In this document: positions 54,920 to 64,000 of the stretch, piece by piece
Layout: each line of letters begins with the position of its first letter
Position numbering within the stretch: the stretch's first letter is position 1
NCBI GenBank assembly: GCA_958450365.1
Contig: CAUEEP010000872.1
Span: 186,001 to 250,000 of the forward strand
Source: Mesorhabditis belari
Lineage: Eukaryota > Nematoda > Chromadorea > Rhabditida > Rhabditidae
Reading direction: 5' to 3'
DNA: 64,000 nt
Made by a program: the position numbers and the translations under genes
The notes under the pieces: model-generated
Databases searched by the model: none
What the model saw: the letters and a program-made list of their open reading frames with translations, nothing else
What the model was told of the DNA's origin: nothing

Positions 54920-55562
54920 TGTATATGAATCTGTTATTTTTCAACGGAGGTATGAAAAGGAACGAAAAGACTTTCTGGACAGCCAAATGGCTGTAACTGG
55001 CTTGGAATCTGGAGCTGTAACTGGAGGAAGAGGCTTGTCTTGCTATGAACTGGCTGGCCAAATGGCTTAGAATTAAATCCATTAAAATTTTGAATATTCA
55101 CATTAGAAAAGACTTTCTGGACAGTCTAATAAAACAAATTTTAAAATATTTCGTTGCGTTAATCATGCCTCAGAAAACTGAGGCATGATTTGATTGAACA
55201 ATCCAAAAAGTCAGGGACGTCTACTAAAATAATCAGGCTCAAATTTGAGACCCTTGAGCGGAGAATGAAGATTGTAGTTGAAGTGGCAAGTTTTCTGAGC
55301 AAGCCCATAATATGACTGAATGGTGGCCCTAAACAAAAGGCTGTGATATGTTTTTTAAAGTTTATCGCAGTTCGGTGTGTAATTTTCAATTGGAATTCAC
55401 TGCGTAATGTGAAAAATTGCCGATGTTCACGATTTTTTTCACAATTTTTCAGAAAACCATGTTTTCGGAGGTCACAAATCGCAGTGTATTCGTGGTTAGA
55501 TAAATTTCTAGAAAGGATCCAATCAAGTACCTGCCGTAAACATTCTAATAGAAGATTCTAAT
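54920..55562. other. Fragments of MITE family C ends
   Basis: Solo ends CGAAAAGACTTTCTGGACAG at 54961-54985 and AAAAGACTTTCTGGACAGTC at 55107-55126, and a perfect 14-base palindrome, CATGCCTCAG/AACTGAGGCATG, at about 55163-55188. No gene. Confidence 0.5.
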
Positions 55563-55745
55563 AGAGATTTCTAGAGGGCGTCCAGTATGTGGCTCATCGT
55601 GGAGCTGTGGAGCATGAGCTTTCATTGCCGTCTCTAAAACGCTGAAGCCATCAACGACACTGAGTTTCACTGATAAAATCATCTCCAAAAGCTTTGGCAA
55701 GTGAACGGTGAGATTTCCGAGTTTTTACTTGTTTGAAATTGATGT
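55563..55745 (-). pseudogene. Mariner transposase fragment, copy of 51995-52165
   Basis: GATTTCTAGAGGGYGTCCAG through TTTGAAATYGA is shared with the fossil at 51995-52165; it covers only the N-terminal region. Confidence 0.75.
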
Positions 55746-55934
55746 TCCTCTAAAATTCTTTTTCATGCCGAAAATGAGAGTTTTTGTTTGATTTTCATCC
55801 GGTTTTCGGCGTCACTAAGCTTTTTAAGTTTATAACTATTATTTCAAGTCTCAGTGAATGTATTTTGGTTTTTATGTAGCAACTTCAAATCCACAACTTT
55901 CGAAAATCTTCCAAAAGATTTTGAGACATTTGAT

Positions 55935-56342
55935 ACGCGCCCCGCCCCTTTTGCCATTGGCAATCTAACTTTAAGTTCAAATATCTTGGTGTTGGGCTGT
56001 TCAATCTAAATATTCTTGATATCATTGGATGCGCCAAGTGTTTCTCTGTCGATTGATACAAAAACTATTTAAATTGGACCATCCAACACCAAGAAATTTG
56101 AGCTCAAAGTTAGATTGCCAATGGCAAAAGATGCGACGGACCTTTTATACGCGCCCCGCCCCCTTTGTCATTGACAATCCAACTTTGAACTCAAATATCT
56201 TGGTGTCAGGCTTTCCAATTTAAATAGTTTTTGTACCAATCGATAGAGAAAGACTTGGCGCATCTAATGAGACCAGGAATATTTAAATTGAACAGCCCAA
56301 CACCAAGAAATTTGACCTCAAAGTTAGGTTGTCGAAAAAGAA
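55935..56342. mobile_element. Double palindrome with GCGCCCCGCCCC
   Basis: A unit running CGCGCCCCGCCCCTTTTGCC to CTTGGTGTTGGGCTGTTCAA is present four times as two back-to-back palindromes (arms near 55935-56000, 56075-56130, 56150-56215 and 56290-56342). The inner words AGTGTTTCTCTGTCGATTGA and ATCGATAGAGAAAGACTTGG are also inverted. Confidence 0.75.
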
Positions 56343-57028
56343 TTCCTTATCTCTCTAAATTTGGTTCCTTATCTCTTTAAATTGTTGTGCGCCTTTCAAA
56401 TCTCCGATAACCTTTGGATCGAGCTTTTAATTAGCCTTCCAGCTTTAATTAGCCTTCCAAAAACCGAGTGATCCATGTTGGTGTTCCATGTTGAAAACGG
56501 GGGGAAAAAGAGTGGAAAACGAGTGAAAGAGAGAATTTGTAAACAAGAATATGTTTCATGTTGGTGAAAGGGCCAGTAAAAAGAACGGGACTGCCATTTT
56601 TTTTGTCCACACGAGGACTCAACGATCCGCGTGTGTACTCTCGAATCTATGGCAGAGAGAGAATGATGTGGAAAAGGGGGAATGGAAAAGTGGAAAGTGG
56701 AAAGAAAGAGGGAAATGCATGTTTAGCAAGAGAGGGAATGGGGAACACCCTGAACGTCCTTTTCCTTTCCTCTCTCTTTCCCCTGATGCAATTTTTCTAG
56801 TTTCCCCCCTTTTCTCGTTTACAAATTCTTTCTTCTTCCACTCGTTTTCCTCTCTTTTTTCTCCCGTTTGCATGTTCACGTGTGTGCGTAGGCTATCAAT
56901 GTTTAAGCCACTTATCGTTTGGTTTATATTTGTAACTTTAAACTTTCTTTTTTTGAAGTTTATTGTTGTTAATTTATTAATTTTGCATTGATCACTTGAT
57001 CACTTGATCACATGAATATTTTCTATTA
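56343..57028. other. Unannotated stretch, GA/CT-skewed
   Basis: 56510-56760 is G/A-rich, then CT-rich to 56880. Open frames on both strands are compositional. No recognisable exon. Confidence 0.4.
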
Positions 57029-57030
57029 TA

Positions 57031-57550
57031 TTGGGTTGGGGAGAATGAGTCGGCGCCCAACTTTAAAGGGACTTTTTGGACACATAAAGCCTTCTTTAAA
57101 CATACGTTTGGTTTCATCAAAAGGATCCACTATTTCTCTACAAAATGGCTTTTGAGAGATTCCACAAAGCTTTTCTTTCGTGGAGTTTATGAACTTCCAA
57201 ACGCAGCTGGTTAAAATGGCAAAGAGTCCGACTCATCATTTGAACAGTTTCTTTCACATAAACCTTCTTTGATGTTTATATAAAAAAGATAGAGCACATT
57301 CAATTACTTAAGTTGCCAAATTTGCAGGAAGATCCCACCAATGGTTTTTTCTAGATCACAGTTTGTAGTTTTTGTGAAAAAATGGCCTTTTCTTGAGCGG
57401 AGACGCTGTTTGAATTTTCTTTTAAATGTCATTTTGTAGAGAATTAGTTAACCATTCTACTGATATCAAACGCATATTATTTGACGAAGTCGAATAGAAG
57501 TTTTAGACATTTTTTTGATTTTCGGCGCCGACTCATTCTCCCCAACCCAA
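57031..57550. mobile_element. 520-bp MITE family B, copy 2
   Basis: Same termini and length as 28005-28524, TA flanks (57029-57030, 57551-57552), about 96 percent alike by eye. Confidence 0.9.
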
Positions 57551-57552
57551 TA

Positions 57553-58140
57553 GATTGAATCTTTGCGTGATCTTTAGTATTCTCGATGTTTCTATTCACT
57601 TGCTAGATACTTAAAGCTTAAGTAAAAACAATTTTAGATCATTTTAGACCATTGAAAACAGAAAAACCGAATCTTTAACAAAAATTACATAAAAAGCAGT
57701 TATTCTACATTTCTTTAACAAAAAAAGTTACTTCTGCCACTTTTTGCAAACCTTATTTATTACTTTCTTTGCTTTATCACTCATTTATTATTTACTTTGG
57801 TTTACTCGATAGAAATTAGACTTGAGCTGGTTGTTTTGAGACTACCTGGTAGATCAAGAGACCCATCAAGAGATCAAGAGATCAAGAGATCAAGAGACCC
57901 TCAAAGTAAAGCATTGTTATCAAGTAAAAATAAAGTAGGTAAGAAATGAGATTGGTCAAAAATGGCAAAAGTAATCATTTGCCGATGTCTTAACGATGTC
58001 TAGCACTGATTAAGTTTGAAGATGATTCACTTGAATTGAATCAACTTGAACTTGAATTCAACTGTACAACTTCAACTGTACTTGAATCAATGGCTTGAAC
58101 CTTCAACATTCAATCAGCCTGATTAGGGAAAGACACGAAG
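57553..58140. other. Unannotated stretch
   Basis: Contains a short AGATCAAGAG tandem repeat (57860-57900) and ACTTGAATTGAATCAACTTG repeats (58028-58095). Confidence 0.4.
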
Positions 58141-58164
58141 AGGAATAGGCACGAGCGCCAGGAG

Positions 58165-58650
58165 TTGCCCTAAATGAAAAACAAAAGGCCCCAGCAGGAA
58201 CCTAACCCTGACCCTGAGGGTGGAAATCTAGTGCGCTATCCACTAGGCCAGTAGTCCACTTTATCTCAGCTAGGAAGGAGCACCTTTTAAAGCATCAAGG
58301 TAAAACTTCAATCGAAAATTTAGCGTCAAAACGCTCCTTCCTTGCTTTAAAAGGCTCCTTCCCTAAAAGGCTAAAAGGCTAGTGGAGAACAAGAGCGTTG
58401 GTGGCCTAGTGGATAACGGGTTAGATTTTCGGCCACGAGATTCTAGTTCAATCCCGGATGCATTTTTTTTTGGTTTTTTGTTTTGGAACAACTTCTAGTA
58501 TTATCCGTTATCCACTAGGTCATCAATGTACCTTTTTCCGCTAAAAGAAACGTTTTAAAGCATCTTTTTTGATGCCATATTTTATATTGAAGTTTTACAC
58601 GCCTGGGATTGCTCGCAGGTTCGAATCCTCTTACTATTTCTTTCTTTTGT
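58165..58650. repeat. Cluster of tRNA-derived sequences (tRNA-Arg-like A boxes)
   Basis: The minus strand around 58190-58262 carries TGGCCTAGTGGATAGCGCAC plus a degenerate B box. The plus strand at 58396-58462 carries GGTGGCCTAGTGGATAACGG and CTAGTTCAATCCCGG. TCCGTTATCCACTAGGTCAT at 58505-58524 is a third piece, inverted. None folds into a full cloverleaf. They look like copies of a SINE arranged head to head. Confidence 0.55.
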
Positions 58651-59722
58651 TTTTCTGGAAAAAGATATTTCACTGTGTCCCCTGTGTGCACACGTAATCG
58701 CGCATTACCTGGCAAAGAATAAATACCAATATCCCAAGGTCAAGTCATTTGGCAGCTTTGATTCAGATTCCTCATACCCGATTCTGTAAAGTGCACTAGT
58801 TGTCCAGAGAAAAGCTCACTTTGAGTTCTCTAATGATTACATGGCATTTACTGGTCTGTTTAGTGAAAACATAAATATTTTATCGATAATAGCTATAGTT
58901 CGTACATATGACGAGCACAGGCGCAAAAACGGAACGCCAAAAAAGCCATTTGCAAGCGAGAAAAACCTATCGAGCCGAGAATGGAAGCAGCCAACATTTC
59001 CCCAGTTGCACACATCCCCTCCCAATCCTTTCCCCCACCCTCCCATTCCCAATCTCAGTCATTCTTTCCACCTCCCATTCTCCAAAATTGAGTGATCAGA
59101 GCTCGGAAAGGGTGTGGTTGTCGATAGAAAGGGAACAAAACTGAATGGCTAAAGGCTGGATGGGAGCGGGATTTGTGTAGCTGAGTAAGGCGCGGGTTTT
59201 GATTTATCCCCAACATCGATTTGAACTTATTTTGCAAGGATTGCAAGGATTGCAAGGAAATTTTGGCAGTGTTTTGTGCGAATTTAGGAATTTTTTGTGC
59301 TTATCAGTCGATTTTGATGTTTGTGTTGATTCTTTGAGTTTCCTTGTTGTAATTTTCGAGAGAATACATAAGGTTATGAATGACTAATCTATTAGATCAA
59401 TCAATAAGTAATAAGCCTTTCTTTATTCACAATTTACAGCTATCAGATTGAGTTAAAACTTTGGACAATAATGTTAGTCACTTTGATAATGATCATGCTA
59501 AAATATCAGAAAGATTATTGACTGACCTATTCTTCTGGTATTCTGGTCTTCTGATCTACTGATCTTCTGATCTTCAGATCTTCTGATCTTCAGATCTTCT
59601 TCTTTGTGTTAAAGTTGTAAATCTATTTAAGAAACTATAGACAGGATACTAATAATCAGTTTAAAATCAAAATTGACAAATCTAACAAGAAGATTCAGCT
59701 CTCAAGTCACTAATTCTTATAT
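58650..59722. other. Unannotated stretch
   Basis: 58960-59095 is C-rich (CCCTCCCAATCC words). A TCTGATCTTCAGATCTTC repeat is at 59545-59602. No recognisable exon. Confidence 0.4.
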
Positions 59723-59724
59723 AT

Positions 59725-60225
59725 TAGGTTGGTGAATTGAAAACTGCCGGGCTTTGAACTAAAATTTATTCAACATAAAACCATCAATTCATTCCAAATA
59801 ATTTCCATTATTATTGACGACTTCTGCCCATTTTACAGGCAATTTGCGGATTCCTCTTTCGTAGTAGGATTTTGGTTTGTGTGTGAGACAAGTGTGAGAC
59901 TCCAAAATGGAGGACTGGAGGTGTCAGCTGTCAGCCCAGTTTGAGCACTTTCTTCAAAAGAAACCCATTTTGGTGTCAATGGAAAAGTTGTAGAGAATCA
60001 AAAGTTAGGCTTATAGCCAAATTTCCAAAAAGATACACTTGGTAGTTTCGCTTAAAATGCAAGTTTTGTTGCAGGTTTTGTGAAAATTCGTAAATTCGGC
60101 ATTTCTTGAAAACCAGTTTTTGAATCGTTCTGGAAATTTGGATGTAAGCTTAATTTTTGATTCTCTACAACTTTTCCATTGACACCAAAATGGGTTTCTT
60201 TTGAAGAAAGTGCAGTTTTCAATTC
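59725..60225. mobile_element. Deleted mariner element, copy 2
   Basis: TTAGGTTGGTGAATTGAAAA to TTTTCAATTCACCAACCCAA, TA flanks. The minus strand near 59798-59876 keeps the same transposase C-terminus as 7533-8070. Long internal palindrome. Confidence 0.9.
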
Positions 60226-60227
60226 AC

Positions 60228-61140
60228 CAACCCAATAATTTCGATTTTTTGACCGACATTTTTGCAAAATCAAATTTCCAAATGATTTTTTTATCAATTC
60301 AATGTCATAAAAATAAACCAAGAATGCAAATTTTGTAAATTCTTGCTCAATTGAGCTATCTAAACTGGAAAAAAGGCCTTTAAAGTTTCTTTAGAAGTTT
60401 AAAAGTTTCTTTTCTTTAAAAAGTTCAAAGCTTTTAGATGCACTGAGCCAAACTCTTTCAAAGTTTCCAATGAAAATCTTTCAAATTTCCCCCACTACAC
60501 CGTTCTTTTCCTCTTTTGACTTGTAGTATCTGACATTCCATAAACAACTGTCATCTCTTTCCCCATATTTCTCTTTTTCTCCCCTCGATTCGATTTGGGC
60601 GTGGATTGAGATTCCTGTTCGCCCGGTCGTTTCCCCCTTACCGTATTCCCATCCATTGACCCGTTTCTTTTTCTAATTTGTGTCTTTTCTGTCTCAAATC
60701 GGCTCGAGATTCATTTATAGCTGTTTATAGTTTTTTTTTGGTTAAAATTCTTTGATTTTTTCATTCTTTGATTAGTCATCGAATTTTCTTTGAAAAATTT
60801 CATGAAAATCCATTTTCTTTTATCCTTCATCCATTTTCTTTTATCGCAAACATCTCGTCGATGTGTAAATAGCGTGATTGTGCTGTGATTGGGATTATTT
60901 TTTTGCAAAAACATATTTCAAAGACAAAGCCGACAGTGAACCGTTTGAAATTGTTGATGTGCTCAATTTTTACTCAAAAGGGAAGGAGGATTGAGTCCCA
61001 ATGGCCTTTTTTTTGATGATATCTATACCATTCGACGCAGAATTTTACGCTGATTCCAATGATGTAAAAATTAGCTCCCGAATGGCGGACAATCACCACC
61101 AAACTGGGATCAAAGTTTTGCCGATTTTTTCAACACAAAC
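60228..61140. other. Unannotated stretch
   Basis: AT-rich with a CT-rich block at 60490-60720. No exon or repeat partner recognised. Confidence 0.4.
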
Positions 61141-61144
61141 CGTT

Positions 61145-61215
61145 CATCGGTGGTCGAGTGGTTGAGTGCTTGTACAGCAAGCTGACGGCCAAGAGTTCGA
61201 ACCCAATCCAGCTCA
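61145..61215 (+). repeat. tRNA-Ser/Leu-like relic
   Basis: CGGTGGTCGAGTGGTTGAGT (A box, as in tRNA-Ser/Leu) and AGAGTTCGAACCCAATCC (B box), with GCTTG/CAAGC facing each other between them. The acceptor stem does not pair and there is no variable arm, so it is probably a tRNA-derived repeat. Confidence 0.45.
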
Positions 61216-61450
61216 TCTTTTTTCGCTTTTTTTTCCATTCTACGTTCTTTTGTGTTCTTTGGGGATCACATAAACGCTTTTCTCCTGTTCGATTGTAGTT
61301 TGTCATTCTTGTTAAACATTTGATAACTTTTCAATGTGTATAAGGTGGCCGACCAAATTTGGCGCGAGATAATGCCGGGTTTATTCACACCTATTGAAAT
61401 TATATCGAAGAGTGTCGCAAATCTTTTGTAGTTTCTGAAACTTATAACTA

Positions 61451-61981
61451 TTTGGTTGGTGAATTGAAAACTGCTGGCTATTGTCATATGTGACAGTTTG
61501 AGCACTTTCTTCAAATAAAACCCATTTTGGTGTCAATGGAAAAGTTGTAGAGAATCAAAAATTAAGCTTACATCCAAATTTCCAGAACGATTCAAAAACT
61601 GGTTTTCAAGAAATGCCAAATTTACGAATTTTCACAAAACTTGCAACAAAACTTGCATTTTAAGCGAAACTACTAAGTGTATCTTTTTGGAAATTCGGCT
61701 ACAAGCCTAATTTTTGATTCTCTACAACTTTTCCATTGACACCAAAATGGGTTTCTTTTGAAGAAAGTGCTCAAACTGGGCTGACAGCTGACATCTCCAG
61801 TCCTCCATTTTTGAGTCTCACACTTGTCTCACACACAAACCAAAACCCTACTACGAAAGAGGAATCCGCAAATTGCCTGTAAAATGGGCAGAAGTCGTCA
61901 TTAATAATGGAAATTGTTTGGAATGAATTGATGGTTTTCTGTTGAATAAATTTTAGTTCAAAGTCCAATTCACCAACCCAA
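61451..61981. mobile_element. Deleted mariner element, copy 3 (opposite orientation)
   Basis: Inverted ends (TTTGGTTGGTGAATTGAAAA and CAATTCACCAACCCAA), TA flanks. The plus strand at 61849-61926 encodes YYERGIRKLPVKWAEVVINN, then GNCLE and stop. Confidence 0.9.
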
Positions 61982-61983
61982 TA

Positions 61984-63002
61984 CATTGGAAGTTATTTTC
62001 ATGATTAGAAAAGTTGTAAGGTTCTTAGATTTTAAGGTTCTTAGGTTCTAAGTTTTTAAGGTTTTAAGGTTAAAGATTCACTAAATCTTTTCAACGCAAG
62101 CCTATTGTCATTTTATTCATTACTATTAGCCCTTTCAATAGAATTTCAATAGTATTTTATTTTTAGTTTCTTTAACGGACTTCTGTAACGTAACGTACTT
62201 CCGTAACGTAACGCACTTCCTTTCAAATCCAATTCTAAGCCTTTAGAAACCTGATAACCTGATCAGTACTGTACTGATTTAACTTTTATCCTGCTCATTT
62301 AGATCTTTATCCACTGAACAGTTAAAAGCTACCTTCTTTTGAGAACAGAATTCTTATTCAATTTAGATTTAAAATCTCAATTCTCGTTTTAAAACTTCCC
62401 TCTTTTCCCTTGACGATCGTCTTGGGTGACTTGCCGTGGAGCGTGTGTTGTGTTGTGTAATAATGCGTGTGCTCGATCCTCTCTCCATTTTTTTTGTTCT
62501 CTTTCTCTCAAGTGATCCCCGGAATACTCTGATTCCCCGTAAGAAAAAAACGAAAGCAAGATATGGCCTCTAACCCTGACTGAAGGGAAAAGAAGTGGGA
62601 GAGAGAAGTTAAAAGGCCAAAAAATGTGAAAGACAATTGGAAAGGGGGATAAAAAGGGAAACAGTTGCGAGCACATGCTTCAACACATACGAAGCTTGGT
62701 GAGAGTTTTTTTCGAAAAGATTCCCAAGATTTTTTTGAAAGGAGTTTACAACCGTCTTCAACCCAGCAGCTTTGGGGTCACGGAAAGAAGAAATTTGCTT
62801 TTGGCTTTGAGTTTTTAAACTTATATTTAGACTTGAAATTTTGGTTGTAATTTATTTTCAAATGTAATCTATCGATTTTCCATTTATTCAATCTATTGAA
62901 ATCTTTAAAACCTGCTTTCACTGTCACAACTCGGCCTCTACTTAATCTTTGAAAAGTTCAAACTTTTCTAAACTTTCTCTTTCGTTAATATTCCATCTTG
63001 CT
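61984..63002. other. Unannotated stretch
   Basis: Short repeats AAGGTTCTTAGGTTCTAAG (62020-62070) and CTTCCGTAACGTAACG (62175-62220). A purine-rich block at 62570-62660. No gene seen. Confidence 0.4.
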
Positions 63003-63180
63003 ACAGTACCGATCAAAATTGTCTCCCTCCAAAAAAGTACCCTTTCTCTGGAGTCTTGTAACATTGTGTCTAGTGATCGTAGAAGCATATGCTATAAAGA
63101 TTCTGAAAGCTCTTTTTTAGCTCTACAGCTTTGGAAAAGCTTTGTATCGAAATGAAATCTTATTTTAGCAACCTAGTTAG
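63003..63180. mobile_element. Truncated copy of the fold-back element at 63277
   Basis: ACAGTACCGATCAAAATTGT through AAAGCTCTTTTTTAGCTCTA matches the left arm of the next element and then stops. Confidence 0.75.
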
Positions 63181-63276
63181 CAAAAAGGTTAAACTATCTA
63201 CTCAGACAGGTGAAAGGATGCATTTTAATCAACCATTTTTGAAATATTAGTTTTTTCAAAGCATTTGAACACACAG

Positions 63277-64000
63277 TACCGATCAAAATTTCATTCCCTC
63301 CAAAAAAGTGCCCCTTCTCCGGAGGCTTGTAACATTGTGTCTAGTGATCGTAGAAGCATATGCTATAAAGATTCTTAAAGCTCTTTTGTAGCTCTACAAG
63401 AGCTTTACAAGCTCTCTTTTTTAGCTCCACTAAAAGACGTTTAAGAATGCAAAGATTTAAGACAATTTTTAATAGCTTGAATCAGAGGTAAAAATCCGTG
63501 TGCTTTTCGATTTTGACGCCTTCCAATACGGTTAATATTATGAAATTCAATCAAACACTAAAAAAGGTTAATTAACACGAAAAAACAGTCCGAGAAACGT
63601 ATTAACCGGTGGTTGACCCTGAGCTATATGATTTCTTAAGGCGGTGATTTCCATTTCGACCTTGTTTGTCTATTCAAAACCGTTAAAAAATTCCGAAAAA
63701 CACTTTTCTAGGGCCTATTTTTTGCATTCTTTTCAAAAAACAGAGTTTAAAATTGATTGACAAGGTCTACGATAGATAAAAATCGCTTTGAAAAGCACAC
63801 AAATTTTTACCTCTGATACAAGCCATTAAAAATGGTCTTAAATCTTTGCATTCTTAAACATCTTTTAGTGGAGCTAAAAAAGAGAGCTTATAGAGCTCTT
63901 GTAGAGCTAAAAAAGAGCTTTCAGAATCTTTATAGCATATGCTTTTATGATCACTAGACACAATGTTACACGCCTCCGGAGAAGGGGCACTTTTTTGAAG
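63277..64000. mobile_element. Large fold-back element, cut by the window end
   Basis: The left arm from 63277 (CAGTACCGATCAAAATTTCA, GTAACATTGTGTCTAGTGAT, GAAGCATATGCTATAAAGAT) to about 63520 is repeated inverted from about 63785 to 64000, with a loop of about 260 bases. The right terminus lies beyond the window. Confidence 0.85.

Noticed and set aside
56551..56991. A 146-residue plus-strand open frame
   Set aside because: Low-complexity purine/pyrimidine-skewed DNA, open on both strands, no family resemblance.

Overview
This window is nuclear DNA of a nematode, probably a rhabditid. Genes are split into many small exons by introns that are often only 39-60 bases, with TTTTCAG-like acceptors. 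Mariner and Tc1-type fossils and miniature inverted-repeat elements with TA target sites are everywhere. The recognisable proteins belong to families typical of nematodes. All exon models were built by hand from splice sites and reading phase; nothing was run by computer.

Genes, left to right. (1) 51-2570 (+): 3' part of an unrecognised gene with a Gly/Met-rich segment and a Cys-containing C-terminus. (2) 4666-7435 (-): membrane-anchored spermidine-synthase-like (Rossmann methyltransferase fold) protein. (3) 12856-15507 (+): type II membrane beta-1,3-glycosyltransferase (GT31), 3' end not found. (4) 18390-23789 (-): membrane-anchored FkbM-type methyltransferase-like protein, 3' end not found. 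(5) 25518-30757 (-): secreted endonuclease/exonuclease/phosphatase (EEP) family enzyme with all catalytic motifs. (6) 35919-49846 (-): unkempt orthologue, a CCCH zinc-finger RNA-binding protein in 19 exons (662 codons), with a first intron of about 7.5 kb. A doubtful broken gene lies at 10679-11184. The genes look like independent units; I see no operon.

Most of the rest is repeats. There are at least 14 minisatellites, many inside introns. There are nine copies of a roughly 215-bp MITE, three deleted mariner derivatives that keep the last codons of the transposase, two 520-bp MITEs of another family, and several long fold-back elements. From 50 kb to the right edge I find no host gene, only mariner and LINE fossils, tRNA-derived sequences and repeats.

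The most interesting structures are these. A mobile composite element has captured part of unkempt exon 4 with its neighbouring intron; it sits once in another unkempt intron and once, inverted, at 53 kb. A TA-flanked element, present twice, carries both a tRNA-like B box and a LINE reverse-transcriptase motif. A roughly 950-bp composite unit carrying exon-like pieces occurs three times. One MITE is nested inside the arm of another fold-back element. A minisatellite lies between inverted arms. The convergent GT31 and FkbM genes both lose their 3' exons in the same repeat-filled gap.
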